From the NCBI GenBank assembly GCA_045540715.1, contig JAZQHT010000001.1:62001-126000 (forward strand): a stretch of 64,000 nucleotides of DNA. Direction: 5' to 3'. This document shows positions 25,231 through 34,910 of the stretch, one piece after another (the stretch's first letter is position 1; every line of letters starts with the position of its first letter). The position numbers and the translations under genes are program-made. Under the pieces are notes generated by a model. The model saw only the letters and a list, made by a program, of their open reading frames with translations. It did not search any database and had not been told where the DNA came from. Source of the stretch: UMGS1279 sp045540715. GTDB taxonomy: Bacteria > Bacillota > Clostridia > Oscillospirales > Acutalibacteraceae.

Positions 25231-26502
25231 ATGAAGGTATTAGTTGTTGGTGGCGGTGGTAGAGAACACGCCATTATTAAAAAAATTAAAGAAAATCAAA
25301 ACGTTACACATATTTTTGTTTTACCCGGTAATGGTGGTATTGCCAATGATGCAACCTGCGTTGATATTTCTGCTTGCGACATTGATGGTATATGTAAATT
25401 TGCAGTAAAAGAAAATATTGATTACGCAATTGTAGCGCCCGATGATCCGCTTGTTTTGGGTTGCGTTGATGAATTAAATAAACTTGGCATTAAATGTTTT
25501 GGGCCTAATAAAGCTGCGGCTATTATTGAAGGCAGTAAGGTTTTTTCAAAAAATCTTATGAAAAAATATAATATTCCAACCGCCAAATATGAAGTGTTTA
25601 ATAATGCACACAGTGCTATTGAATATTTACAAACCGCACCTGTTCCTACAGTTGTAAAAGCGGATGGTCTAGCTCTTGGAAAAGGTGTTATTATTGCTTT
25701 TACAAAAGAAGAAGCAATTAATGCAGTTAAATCTATAATGGAAGATAAACAATTTGGTAAAAGTGGAGATAGCATTGTTATAGAAGAATATTTGGAAGGG
25801 CCTGAAGTTTCGGTTTTAGCATTTACTGATGGTAAAACAGTTGTTCCGATGATTTCTTCAATGGACCATAAGCGCGCAGGAGATAACGATACTGGATTAA
25901 ATACAGGTGGCATGGGTACAATTGCACCTAACCCGTATTACACAAATGATATAGCAAAAGTTTGTATGGATACAATTTTTATTCCAACTATTAATGCTAT
26001 GAATAAAGAGGGTAGAACCTTTAAGGGCTGTTTATATTTTGGATTAATGTTAACTAAAAATGGTCCAAAAGTTATTGAGTATAATTGTCGTTTTCGCGAC
26101 CCTGAAACACAAGTTGTTTTACCGCTACTTAAAACCGATTTGCTTTCTGTTATGCAAGCTGTTACAGATGAAAAATTGAGTGAAATAAACGTTGAATTCT
26201 CAAAAGAATCGGCTTGTTGTGTAATTATGGCTTCAAAAGGATATCCATCATCTTATGAAAAAGGTTTTGAAATATTTGTTCCAAACGATATTTCAAGTAG
26301 CGTTTACGTTGCAGGTGCGGCAATTAAAGATGAAAAGTTAGTAACAAGCGGTGGAAGGGTTTTAGGATGCACCGCAGTTGCTGAAAATTTAAATGAAGCA
26401 ATTTCAAATGCTTATAAAATGGTAAAAACCATTAAGTTTGAAAATGCTTATTATAGAAACGATATTGGCTCAAAAGCCCTTAAAGCTTTGGAGGGGAAAT
26501 AA
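25231..26502 (+). CDS. purD: GAR synthetase (phosphoribosylamine-glycine ligase)
   Basis: A 423-residue ATP-grasp ligase. MKVLVVGGGGREHAI is the expected N-terminus, LKADGLALGKGV-like VKADGLALGKGVI lies near 138, EEYLEGPEVSVLAF near 185 and GLNTGGMGTI near 222. The start is the ATG at 25231 with a GGGGGA site; an in-frame TTG at 25219 sits before that site and is rejected. One-base overlap with purL. Confidence 0.96.
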   Translation: MKVLVVGGGGREHAIIKKIKENQNVTHIFVLPGNGGIANDATCVDISACDIDGICKFAVKENIDYAIVAPDDPLVLGCVDELNKLGIKCFGPNKAAAIIEGSKVFSKNLMKKYNIPTAKYEVFNNAHSAIEYLQTAPVPTVVKADGLALGKGVIIAFTKEEAINAVKSIMEDKQFGKSGDSIVIEEYLEGPEVSVLAFTDGKTVVPMISSMDHKRAGDNDTGLNTGGMGTIAPNPYYTNDIAKVCMDTIFIPTINAMNKEGRTFKGCLYFGLMLTKNGPKVIEYNCRFRDPETQVVLPLLKTDLLSVMQAVTDEKLSEINVEFSKESACCVIMASKGYPSSYEKGFEIFVPNDISSSVYVAGAAIKDEKLVTSGGRVLGCTAVAENLNEAISNAYKMVKTIKFENAYYRNDIGSKALKALEGK

Positions 26503-29500
26503 TGGTATATAGAGTTTATGTAGAAAAGAAAAAAGAACTTGCTTTAGAAGCAAAAAATCTTCTTTCTGACGTTAATACTTTTTTAAATATAAATTCTTTA
26601 TTAGATGTTAGAGTTATTAACAGATATGATGCAGAGAATATAACCGAAGAACTTTTTGATTATGCAAAAAAATTCGTTTTTTCTGAACCGCAATTAGATA
26701 ACGTTTATGAAAAAATAGATACTAAAGATGCTACGGTTTTTGCAGTTGAATATTTACCCGGACAATTTGATCAACGTGCTGATTCTGCCGCACAATGTAT
26801 TCAAATAATTTCTAAAGGTGAAAGACCAACAATTAGAACTGCAAGGGTATATTTTTTGTATGGTAATTTAACAGATAATGAAGTATCTGAAATTAAAAAA
26901 TACGTTATAAACCCTGTTGAAGCTAGAGAAGCATCTTTAGATTTACCTAAAACTTTAAAAACTGATTATGAAATTCCAACAACGGTCGAAATTCTTGTTG
27001 GTTTTACTAAACTTGATAAAAATGGTTTAGAAAACTTTATTAATAAGTATGGTCTTGCAATGGATATTGATGATATTGCTTTTTGTCAGCAATATTTCAT
27101 AAAAGAAAATCGTGATCCAACTATTACTGAAATTAGGATGATAGATACTTATTGGTCGGATCACTGTAGGCACACCACATTTTTAACAGTAATTGATAAT
27201 GTTGAATTCGAAGATAAACTTTTAGAAGATACATATAACGAATACTTAAATACCAGAAAAGAACTTAACAGAACAAAGCCCGTTTGTTTAATGGATTTAG
27301 CAACTGTTGCTGTTAAGTATTTAAAACAAAACGGTAAATTAGATAAGCTGGATGAGTCTGAAGAAATCAATGCTTGTACCGTAAAAATTACCGTGGAAGT
27401 TGATGGCAAAAAAGAACCTTGGTTACTTTTATTTAAAAACGAAACCCACAACCATCCAACAGAAATTGAGCCATTTGGTGGTGCGGCAACCTGTATTGGC
27501 GGTGCAATTCGCGACCCACTTTCGGGAAGAAGTTACGTTTACGGTGCAATGCGTGTAACAGGGGCTGCCGACCCATTAAAACCTTTAAATGAAACAATTA
27601 AAGGTAAATTACCTCAACGTAAAATTGTTACTACTGCAGCAGCAGGTTATTCTTCTTATGGTAACCAAATTGGTCTTGCAACCGGCATTGTTGATGAAAT
27701 TTATCATCCGGGTTATGCCGCTAAGCGTATGGAAATTGGTGCTGTTATTGCAGCAGCCCCCAGCGAAAACGTACGTAGAGAAAGACCAGAGGCAGGGGAT
27801 ATTGTTATATTACTTGGTGGTGCTACAGGACGTGATGGTTGCGGCGGTGCTACCGGTTCTTCGAAATCTCACACAGCAACTTCTTTAGAAACATGTGGCG
27901 CAGAAGTTCAAAAGGGTAATGCTCCGGAAGAACGTAAGCTTCAAAGATTATTTAGAAATAAAGAAGCTTGCTTGATGATTAAACGCTGTAACGACTTTGG
28001 TGCAGGCGGTGTTTCTGTTGCTATTGGCGAACTTGCAGATGGTCTTGAAATTGATTTAAATGCAGTACCTAAAAAATATGACGGTTTAGATGGTACGGAA
28101 CTTGCGATTTCTGAATCTCAAGAAAGAATGGCGGTTGTAATTGAAAAAGAAAATTTAGAACGATTTTTAGAGTTAGCGGATTCTGAAAATCTTACTGCTA
28201 CACCCGTTGCAGTTGTAACGGAAAACCCACGCTTAGTTATGAATTGGAACGGTAAAAAAATAGTTGATGTTTCACGCGAGTTTTTAAATTCTAACGGTGC
28301 AGATAAACATATTAGCATTAAAACAACCAAAGCAGTATTTGAAGATAAAAATGTTGTTGGCAACTTTGAAGAAAATCTTAAAGCGTTGGCTTCTGACTTA
28401 AATATTTGTTCTAAACGCGGTCTTTCTGAAAGATTTGACTCTACTATTGGTGCAGGAACTGTACTAATGCCGTTTGGCGGTAAAAATCAACGCACACCAA
28501 TACAAGCAATGGTGCAAAAAATCTCGGTTGAAAAAGCACATACCGACGATTGTTCGTTAATGTCTTTTGGATATAACCCATTTATTACAGAAAAAAGTCC
28601 ATATCACGGTGCATATTTAGCAGTTGTTGAATCTGTTGCAAAACTAATTGCAACAGGCGCAGATTTTAAAGACGTATATTTAACCTTCCAAGAATATTTT
28701 GAAAGTCCACGTAAAGATGCATATCGTTGGGGCAAACCGCTTTCTGCATTGTTAGGTGCATTTAAAGCTCAAAAAGAACTTGGTATTGGTTCAATCGGCG
28801 GTAAAGACTCCATGAGCGGTAGCTTTGAAAATATTGACGTTCCGCCAACCTTAGTATCTTTTGCGGTTACAACAAATAAGGTTAATAATATTGTCTCTCC
28901 CGAATTTAAATCGTCAGGAAATAAGGTGATTTTATTATCACCTGAAATAGATGAGAATAATTTACCCAAAACCGAATCTTTAATTAACTTATTTAATAAA
29001 GTAACCGAGCTTTTAAGAAGTAAAAAAGCGGTTTCTTGCTATACATTAGGTATGGGCGGTGTTGCAGAGGCAATTATTAAAATGTCTTTTGGTAACGGCT
29101 TTGGCTTTAAGTTTAACGATAATATAAGCTTAAAAGATTTATTCGGTTACAATTATGCTTCATTTGTTTTAGAAGTTACCGATGAAATTGAAGATTCTGT
29201 TGTAATTGGTGAAATTACTAATAACGGCGAATTTACTTATGGAAATAATTCAGTTTCTTATAAAGTAATTGAAAATCTTTATGAAAATAAACTTGAAAGT
29301 GTTTTTAGTTGCAACATTGATTTTAATAAAGAAAAATGCCAAAACTTTAACTATAAGCAGGAAGTTCAAAAAACTGCCGCAATTAAGATTGCAAAGCCAA
29401 AAGTTTTAATTCCTGCATTTCCCGGCACAAACTGTGAGTACGATAGCGCTAAAGCGGTTGCAGATGCAGGGGCAGAGCCACAAATTTTAGTAATTAACAA

Positions 29501-30191
29501 CCTTTCTTCTGATGGCATTAAACGTAGCGTTGAAAAATTTGCAAGCGTACTAAAGACCTCACAAATGATATTTATACCGGGCGGTTTTTCGGGTGGTGAT
29601 GAACCTGAAGGCAGTGGTAAATTTATAACAGCTTTCTTTAGAAATGCAGAAATTAAAGAAGGTGTTACCGATTTACTTGATAATCGCGATGGTTTAATGT
29701 GTGGTATATGCAATGGTTTTCAGGCATTAATTAAACTCGGCCTTGTACCTTATGGTAAAATTATTGATACCGACGAAAATTGCCCAACCTTAACCTTTAA
29801 CACAATTTCAAGGCATCAGTCTAAAATTGTAAGAACAAGGGTGGCTTCTAACAAATCACCATGGTTAAGTTTAACAAACGTTGGAGATATCTATAACGTG
29901 CCCATATCTCACGGAGAAGGACGTTTTATTGCAGATGAGAAGTTAGTGTTAGAACTTGCTAAAAACGGCCAAATCGCAACACAGTACGTTGATTTAGAGG
30001 GCAACGCTACTTTTGACGTTCAGTTTAACCCAAATAATTCTGTTTTTGCAATTGAAGGTATTACTTCACCGGATGGCCGCGTTTTTGGTAAAATGGGCCA
30101 TAGCGAAAGAATTGGTAACGGCTTATATAAAAACGTACCAGGTGAATATGATATTAAAATGTTTGAATCAGCCGTTAAGTACTTTAAATAA
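26502..30191 (+). CDS. purL: FGAM synthase, long single-chain form
   Basis: A 1229-residue PurL that carries synthetase and glutaminase in one chain, so no separate purQ or purS is needed. Landmarks: TYWSDHCRHTTF near 213, NHPTEIEPFGGAATCIGG near 318, IGSIGGKDSMSG near 765. The class I amidotransferase from about 965 has LIPAFPGTNCEYD, the nucleophile Cys in GLMCGICNGFQ near 1070 and the SHGEGRF histidine near 1133. It makes FGAM from FGAR and glutamine. It ends the operon at a strong terminator. purB and purA are not here. Confidence 0.96.
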   Translation: MVYRVYVEKKKELALEAKNLLSDVNTFLNINSLLDVRVINRYDAENITEELFDYAKKFVFSEPQLDNVYEKIDTKDATVFAVEYLPGQFDQRADSAAQCIQIISKGERPTIRTARVYFLYGNLTDNEVSEIKKYVINPVEAREASLDLPKTLKTDYEIPTTVEILVGFTKLDKNGLENFINKYGLAMDIDDIAFCQQYFIKENRDPTITEIRMIDTYWSDHCRHTTFLTVIDNVEFEDKLLEDTYNEYLNTRKELNRTKPVCLMDLATVAVKYLKQNGKLDKLDESEEINACTVKITVEVDGKKEPWLLLFKNETHNHPTEIEPFGGAATCIGGAIRDPLSGRSYVYGAMRVTGAADPLKPLNETIKGKLPQRKIVTTAAAGYSSYGNQIGLATGIVDEIYHPGYAAKRMEIGAVIAAAPSENVRRERPEAGDIVILLGGATGRDGCGGATGSSKSHTATSLETCGAEVQKGNAPEERKLQRLFRNKEACLMIKRCNDFGAGGVSVAIGELADGLEIDLNAVPKKYDGLDGTELAISESQERMAVVIEKENLERFLELADSENLTATPVAVVTENPRLVMNWNGKKIVDVSREFLNSNGADKHISIKTTKAVFEDKNVVGNFEENLKALASDLNICSKRGLSERFDSTIGAGTVLMPFGGKNQRTPIQAMVQKISVEKAHTDDCSLMSFGYNPFITEKSPYHGAYLAVVESVAKLIATGADFKDVYLTFQEYFESPRKDAYRWGKPLSALLGAFKAQKELGIGSIGGKDSMSGSFENIDVPPTLVSFAVTTNKVNNIVSPEFKSSGNKVILLSPEIDENNLPKTESLINLFNKVTELLRSKKAVSCYTLGMGGVAEAIIKMSFGNGFGFKFNDNISLKDLFGYNYASFVLEVTDEIEDSVVIGEITNNGEFTYGNNSVSYKVIENLYENKLESVFSCNIDFNKEKCQNFNYKQEVQKTAAIKIAKPKVLIPAFPGTNCEYDSAKAVADAGAEPQILVINNLSSDGIKRSVEKFASVLKTSQMIFIPGGFSGGDEPEGSGKFITAFFRNAEIKEGVTDLLDNRDGLMCGICNGFQALIKLGLVPYGKIIDTDENCPTLTFNTISRHQSKIVRTRVASNKSPWLSLTNVGDIYNVPISHGEGRFIADEKLVLELAKNGQIATQYVDLEGNATFDVQFNPNNSVFAIEGITSPDGRVFGKMGHSERIGNGLYKNVPGEYDIKMFESAVKYFK

Positions 30192-30224
30192 AAAAAGAAC
30201 CGCTCATTTTAAGCGGTTCTTTTT
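30192..30224 (+). terminator. Terminator of the purine operon
   Basis: A 13-bp perfect stem AAAAAGAACCGCT (30192-30204) / AGCGGTTCTTTTT (30212-30224), directly after the purL stop. Confidence 0.92.
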
Positions 30225-30301
30225 CAATTGTTAATGACCTATTTAAAGATACTGACGATATACAACGCGACCTAAATAAAATTGCTAAAAAACTTTCACA
30301 A

Positions 30302-32713
30302 ATGGAAAGCAATTTATCAAAACAAAAAACCTCTGCCGAAAATGGCGAGGTTAGGAAATCAATAAATGCAAGTTTTCAAGCCGAAATTGATGCGTGGGTA
30401 CAAAATGAGCAACCAAATGATGAAACTTTTGTTTTAGGAACAACGGGCGATGTTTTGCAAGGTCTTGGTGCTATTGAAAGTGATATTTATATGTTAAGTG
30501 AAAAAATAAATGAAATACTTAACAAGCACCCTAAGATGACTATTAAAGAAATTAAGAAAATTCCGCAAATATTAGAAAACCCAATATTGATTTTAAAAAG
30601 CCAAAACGATAATATAAAAATCAATAGTCGTTTAGTTATTTTTGGAAACATAAAAACTGAACAAGGCGACCCCGTTCTTTCGGTATTAGATTTAAGACCG
30701 ATTGAAAATAATCTTACCATTGAAGATATGCAAAAGGTAACAAGTTCTTATATTAAAGACTTTAATCCCATTGACTTTATTAAAGGTAGTCAAGTTGTTT
30801 TTGCAGACAAAAACAAAACCACTAAGTTACTTAGAACAATAGGCTTCCAAACGCCTATCGCTCTGCAACAAAGTGGTTACATAGGTAATATATCATATAA
30901 AGGCCCCGTTGTCAACATAGAAGGCAAAAAATTTAATGAAGTTTTTATAGAAAAAACCGACAACCGCAAATCCTTAACGGTTGATAGCGAAGGTAATACC
31001 CTAACCGAAGCACAACAAGAATATTTTAAAGACAGTAAGGTTAGGGATGATAACGGCAGATTACTTGTGCTTCACAGAGGAAGTCCCGAAGACTTTGGAA
31101 CTGTATTCAAATTCTTGGTGGAAAACCTAAACTCCAAAGACCAACCAAACACATTTGGCTTTTTCTTCACAGATAACTTCGATACTGCAGAATACTACTC
31201 TAAAGCAAGAGGTAACGAAGGAGATATAAAGACAGTATATCTCAATTTAAAGCATCCGCTTGACCTCACTTCGTTGGGAATATCAAGTTCTGAAAAAGAA
31301 TTTTATCATTTACTTGAAGAAAATGGTGTTATCACAGGCAGAAGCCGATATAAGCAAGACTATAAACCAGTCGGGACTCGCTTTGATAAGAAGGGTGAGA
31401 GTCTTCGTAGAAATATAGAATCGGCTGGTTTTGATGGAGTGGTTTATCACGATTGGGGCGAAAACAAATCAACCTATGTTGCTTTTGAGCCAAATCAAAT
31501 TAAACTCACCACCAACGAAAACCCAACCGAAAGCGAAGACATTAGGTATTCAAAGAGTGTTGACATTTATACCGAAGAGCAATATAATAATTTTGGGTGG
31601 GTAAGCGCAAACAATTTATGGACTCCACAAGAACGAGAAACTTTATTATCTCGTTACGCAGACTTTAAACACAATAAAGATAAATACCCGGTAACACGTT
31701 TGGGTGAAGCGGTTATACATTCTTTTGACTTACCAAACATAATTGCATACATTAAAGGCACTATTAAAAACCCACAAATTACTAAAATTGTTAGAATAGA
31801 GTTAGATGATTATAACGCTAATGAAGCAAAGGGGTGGATTTTAGAAAATGAAAGACAACAAATATCATTACCGTACCAAACTATTGAAGAACTTTATGGA
31901 AAAGAAAGTATCGGTTTACAAAGGAAACGAGATTTTGCATCTTTTCAAGAATATAGACGAGAGCAAGAAAGAAAGCTTGGCACAGAAGATTTGCCAAGCG
32001 ATAGAAACTTGCAAGTCGGAACAAGAGATGCTGGACAAGTCTATAGCATTAGCGAAGCAGAGCAATTAGACTCTGCTTTTTCTATGCCCGAAGATGAGAG
32101 AAAATCATTAAACATAGACCTAACCACACTCCCAGATAGTGAGTTATCTGATGCGGTTGAAAACGAAACCATAACAAGAGAACAAGCCGAACAAGAGCTT
32201 ATGCGCAGGTATGGTAAAATACCCAACAGCTTTAAACCAAAACAAAATATTGTTTTAACACGTGAAGAAACCGAAAAAGAAGGTTTTGCAACAAGTGCGT
32301 TTGTTGATAACGTTATAAGAAACGGCAGATTCGATGCTAATATGACCGATGAACAAAAAGCCGAAATATTAAGAGCGGCAAAGACACATAAGATTATTAC
32401 CGACAAGGCGGCAATACAAAAGGTTAAAACTGCATTAAACGATAATTACGAAAAAGCCGTTGCAGAGTGGCAAGCATATATTAACGTTAATAACAAAAGC
32501 ATAAAACAAATTGGTAAAAATGAAATTGCTTTAGGTCAACAGTTAATGCAACACGCCGCAGAAAACGGTAACGTTGCAGATACAGTTAAATATTTAGCAG
32601 AGCTTACCGAAGCCGCAACTAGAGCAGGTCAAGTTGTGCAAGCGTTTTCTATGTTAAAGAAAATGGGCGGTATTTTAAGCAGAACAATTTGTTCTGCTTT
32701 TATTATTTCTTAA
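30302..32713 (+). CDS. Truncated phage/ICE polyvalent protein fragment (MuF-C and ART-like domains)
   Basis: An 803-residue frame with the make-up of giant polyvalent proteins of phages and conjugative elements. It has a MuF C-terminal-like domain (about 20-215: VLGTTGDVLQGLGA, IKKIPQILENPILILKS). An ADP-ribosyltransferase-like domain follows (about 238-420: DDNGRLLVLHRGSPEDF, GFFFTDNFDTAEYYS), then a YNNFGWVSANNL segment and a helical end with AGQVVQAFSMLKKM. Such proteins usually exceed 1,500 residues. Here the frame is open and coding-like upstream to base 30225 without a start, the ATG at 30302 has no ribosome site, and homology stops abruptly near 32668 at a hairpin. I read it as an unexpressed remnant lodged between purL and rpe. 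Confidence 0.65.
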   Translation: MESNLSKQKTSAENGEVRKSINASFQAEIDAWVQNEQPNDETFVLGTTGDVLQGLGAIESDIYMLSEKINEILNKHPKMTIKEIKKIPQILENPILILKSQNDNIKINSRLVIFGNIKTEQGDPVLSVLDLRPIENNLTIEDMQKVTSSYIKDFNPIDFIKGSQVVFADKNKTTKLLRTIGFQTPIALQQSGYIGNISYKGPVVNIEGKKFNEVFIEKTDNRKSLTVDSEGNTLTEAQQEYFKDSKVRDDNGRLLVLHRGSPEDFGTVFKFLVENLNSKDQPNTFGFFFTDNFDTAEYYSKARGNEGDIKTVYLNLKHPLDLTSLGISSSEKEFYHLLEENGVITGRSRYKQDYKPVGTRFDKKGESLRRNIESAGFDGVVYHDWGENKSTYVAFEPNQIKLTTNENPTESEDIRYSKSVDIYTEEQYNNFGWVSANNLWTPQERETLLSRYADFKHNKDKYPVTRLGEAVIHSFDLPNIIAYIKGTIKNPQITKIVRIELDDYNANEAKGWILENERQQISLPYQTIEELYGKESIGLQRKRDFASFQEYRREQERKLGTEDLPSDRNLQVGTRDAGQVYSISEAEQLDSAFSMPEDERKSLNIDLTTLPDSELSDAVENETITREQAEQELMRRYGKIPNSFKPKQNIVLTREETEKEGFATSAFVDNVIRNGRFDANMTDEQKAEILRAAKTHKIITDKAAIQKVKTALNDNYEKAVAEWQAYINVNNKSIKQIGKNEIALGQQLMQHAAENGNVADTVKYLAELTEAATRAGQVVQAFSMLKKMGGILSRTICSAFIIS
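32677..32702 (+). terminator. Hairpin terminator at the end of the polyvalent fragment
   Basis: AAGCAGAACA (32677-32686) pairs with TGTTCTGCTT (32690-32699) over a 3-base loop, followed by a short T-rich tail. It lies inside the last codons of the fragment, so the original coding sequence was probably cut just before it. Confidence 0.7.
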
Positions 32714-32717
32714 TAAC

Positions 32718-32746
32718 TTGATTTATTATAATAAATGTGGTATTTT
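32718..32746 (+). promoter_or_regulatory. Candidate promoter of rpe
   Basis: TTGATT (32718-32723), 17-base spacer, extended -10 TGGTATTTT (TATTTT at 32741-32746), 35 bases before the rpe ATG. Confidence 0.45.
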
Positions 32747-32781
32747 AATTATATATAACTATTTATTAAGAGGGGTAATTT

Positions 32782-33423
32782 ATGTTATTATCACCATCAA
32801 TTTTAACAGCAGATTTATTAGAGCTAAAAGAAAGCATTAAAACACTTGAAAAAGCGGGTGTTGATATGCTTCATTTAGACGTTATGGACGGTAATTTTGT
32901 ACCAAACATTTCTTTTGGTATTCCTGTTTGTGATGCAATTAAAAAGCACACCAACATTCCGCTTGATATTCATTTAATGATTGACCGTCCACATAGATAT
33001 ATTAAAGAATTTGCACGCTCTGCAGATATTTTGGGCTTTCATTACGAAGCTGGCTCTGACGTTGAAGAAACCTTAAAACTAATAAAATCTTATGGTGTTA
33101 AAACTTGTCTTACCATTAAACCTGCAACAGAACCAAAAGAAATATTTGAATATTTAGAACTTTGCGATATGGTGCTTGTAATGAGCGTAGAACCCGGTTT
33201 TAGTGGGCAAAGCTTTTTACCATCTGCATTAGAAAAACTTGAAATTTTGCGAAAAGAAATTAAAAATAGGGGACTTAACATTTTATTAGAGGTTGACGGT
33301 GGGGTTAACAAAGAAACAGCCCCATTATGTGCAAAAGCAGGGGCAGACGTTTTGGTTGTTGGTAGTTATTTGTTTAATTCTTCAGATATGGAAAAAACGG
33401 CTAAAGAAATTAAAGCTTTATAA
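32782..33423 (+). CDS. rpe: Ribulose-phosphate 3-epimerase
   Basis: A 213-residue TIM barrel interconverting ribulose-5-P and xylulose-5-P. Metal and active-site segments are visible: SPSILTADLLELK near 4, HLDVMDGNFVPNISFG near 31-46, DIHLMIDRPHRYI near 62, MSVEPGFSGQSFLP near 135 and the Asp in LLEVDGGVNKE near 172. A GAGGGG site precedes the ATG. In many Firmicutes rpe sits in the prpC-prkC-rsgA cluster; here it stands alone between a remnant and a small minus-strand gene. Confidence 0.96.
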   Translation: MLLSPSILTADLLELKESIKTLEKAGVDMLHLDVMDGNFVPNISFGIPVCDAIKKHTNIPLDIHLMIDRPHRYIKEFARSADILGFHYEAGSDVEETLKLIKSYGVKTCLTIKPATEPKEIFEYLELCDMVLVMSVEPGFSGQSFLPSALEKLEILRKEIKNRGLNILLEVDGGVNKETAPLCAKAGADVLVVGSYLFNSSDMEKTAKEIKAL

Positions 33424-33664
33424 TTTTGCCATATTCTTTTATATAGGCAATTTCTATTTTCTTAATCTTTTTAACGGTGCCAAATTCTTTTATATGCGGA
33501 AGAAAGTAATTTAAATTTTGCGTAAGACTTATTACGCCTATAAAGTAATTTTTAAAATAGAAATATGCACAGTATAAATTTTTAATCTTTTTTATTTCAT
33601 CGTTAAAAAATACAAGGTCATTATAATTTTTAAACTTAATTACAAATTTATTTAATTTTTTCAT
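33410..33664 (-). CDS. Small protein resembling the C-terminal half of MecA-type adaptors
   Basis: An 84-residue basic, aromatic-rich frame. The order F-K-N-YNDL, then CAYFYFKNYFIGVIS, then LPHIKEFG and IKEYGKII recalls the C-terminal domain of MecA/YpbH adaptors (y.fedfd, sslYkyngkYYLvi, lsEyG), but the N-terminal half is missing and no clear ribosome site is seen. It overlaps the rpe tail by 14 bases on the other strand. It may be a short adaptor, a relic, or not expressed; I hold it at low confidence. Confidence 0.4.
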   Translation of the reverse strand: MKKLNKFVIKFKNYNDLVFFNDEIKKIKNLYCAYFYFKNYFIGVISLTQNLNYFLPHIKEFGTVKKIKKIEIAYIKEYGKIIKL

Positions 33665-33686
33665 TATTTACAGAAAGGGTGAAACC

Positions 33687-34910
33687 ATGAGTATTTTTAG
33701 TAATCGCGGAATTAAATTGTTTACCGATTTAGATATTGATTTTAATATTGTTGGTTTTGCACCCAAAGAAAAATTATGTTTACTTATTGGTAGTACGGAT
33801 GACGACATTGTTTGGAATTATTCAGTTAACGAAAAATTTGAAAAATTAGATATAATAGCAGTTGTTAATGAAATTCCTGTTTTTGCACCATTAGGTGGTA
33901 AAATTGAAAAGGTTTATTCTTCTGAATTTAAGGGTCAAAAATCTGTTTTTTGTACAATTATTATTGATGAGGTTCAACCGCCTTCTTACCCTATATTAGA
34001 ACATGAAGAAGAACCAACTGATATTTTTACCTTTAAAAAGTTACTTGTTGATGCAGCAATTCAAGACGATTTTAAAAAGCAACCATTTATTGAAACCTTA
34101 TATTCTACAAAAAAATATAAGAAAGTAATTTTAAATTGTTGTGATGACCAACCTTACGTTTTATCTAAAACCGCAACCTTGATGAATTATACCGATGAAG
34201 TTCTTGGCGGCTTAGAACTAATTAAAAGTTGCTTAAATATTAAATATAAAGAAGCAGTTATCTTTAAAAATTTTATTGTAAATAAAATTTTAAAAGGTAA
34301 TTTAAAAGATATAAGGGTTACTAAATCTAAAATGAAATATCCCGTAAGTTCTTATTTTAGCAAGAGAGAACATCGTGAATCTGCTCTAATTGTTACACCT
34401 GAAATGTGTAGAGCTGTTTATAGAGCTTCTTTCTTTAAAGAGCCAACGGTTACTAAAATTATTACTGCGTGGGGCGATGCGTTAAATAATCCTAAAATTA
34501 TCGAATTACCATTTGGTACCTTGGTTAACGATATATTAAATTTTTGTGATGCTAATAAAACCATTGGCAAAATCATATCTTCCGGCGTTATTGCTGGCTA
34601 TTTAACAGCACCTTATTTGCCGATTACTCAGTTCGATGATTCAGTTACTGCATTAATTGAAAACGTTGAATTCAAGCAACAAGAGTGTATTAATTGTGGT
34701 AGATGTTTAGAAGTTTGCCCAGCCGGTTTAGCACCTTGTTATATACTGCAAAAACCTTATAAAATAGGGGAGAGCAAGTTTTTTAAAACCTTTAATTATT
34801 GCATTGAATGTGGATGCTGCAGTTACGTTTGCCCTGCAAATATACCTTTAAAATCGTATATTAAATCTTATAAAGCTCAAAGTAAGAAGGTGCAAGATGA
34901 ACAGAACTAA
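33687..34910 (+). CDS. rnfC: RnfC-like electron transport subunit
   Basis: A 407-residue protein with the RnfC layout. An N-terminal domain carries VFAPLGGKIEKV near 70, a flavin/NAD-type Rossmann region in the middle, a SLBB-like part near 270-310, and two 4Fe-4S motifs near the end (CINCGRCLEVCP and CIECGCCSYVCP). Family members take electrons from NADH (or give them) in the ion-pumping RNF complex. An AAAGGGTG site precedes the ATG. It overlaps rnfD by 14 bases. The NADH loop is less conserved than in standard RnfC, so its partner could differ. Confidence 0.85.
   Translation: MSIFSNRGIKLFTDLDIDFNIVGFAPKEKLCLLIGSTDDDIVWNYSVNEKFEKLDIIAVVNEIPVFAPLGGKIEKVYSSEFKGQKSVFCTIIIDEVQPPSYPILEHEEEPTDIFTFKKLLVDAAIQDDFKKQPFIETLYSTKKYKKVILNCCDDQPYVLSKTATLMNYTDEVLGGLELIKSCLNIKYKEAVIFKNFIVNKILKGNLKDIRVTKSKMKYPVSSYFSKREHRESALIVTPEMCRAVYRASFFKEPTVTKIITAWGDALNNPKIIELPFGTLVNDILNFCDANKTIGKIISSGVIAGYLTAPYLPITQFDDSVTALIENVEFKQQECINCGRCLEVCPAGLAPCYILQKPYKIGESKFFKTFNYCIECGCCSYVCPANIPLKSYIKSYKAQSKKVQDEQN

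Noticed and set aside
25422..25913. 163-residue open frame antisense to purD
   Set aside because: It lies wholly inside purD, its sequence is Ser/Leu/Pro-rich as antisense frames of AT-rich genes are, and it has no ribosome site.
27589..27888. 99-residue open frame within purL, other frame
   Set aside because: Its hydrophobic Leu-rich sequence is the off-frame reading of a well-conserved PurL segment.
29366..29713. 115-residue open frame antisense to purL
   Set aside because: It lies opposite the glutaminase domain of purL and mirrors its codons; no start signals.
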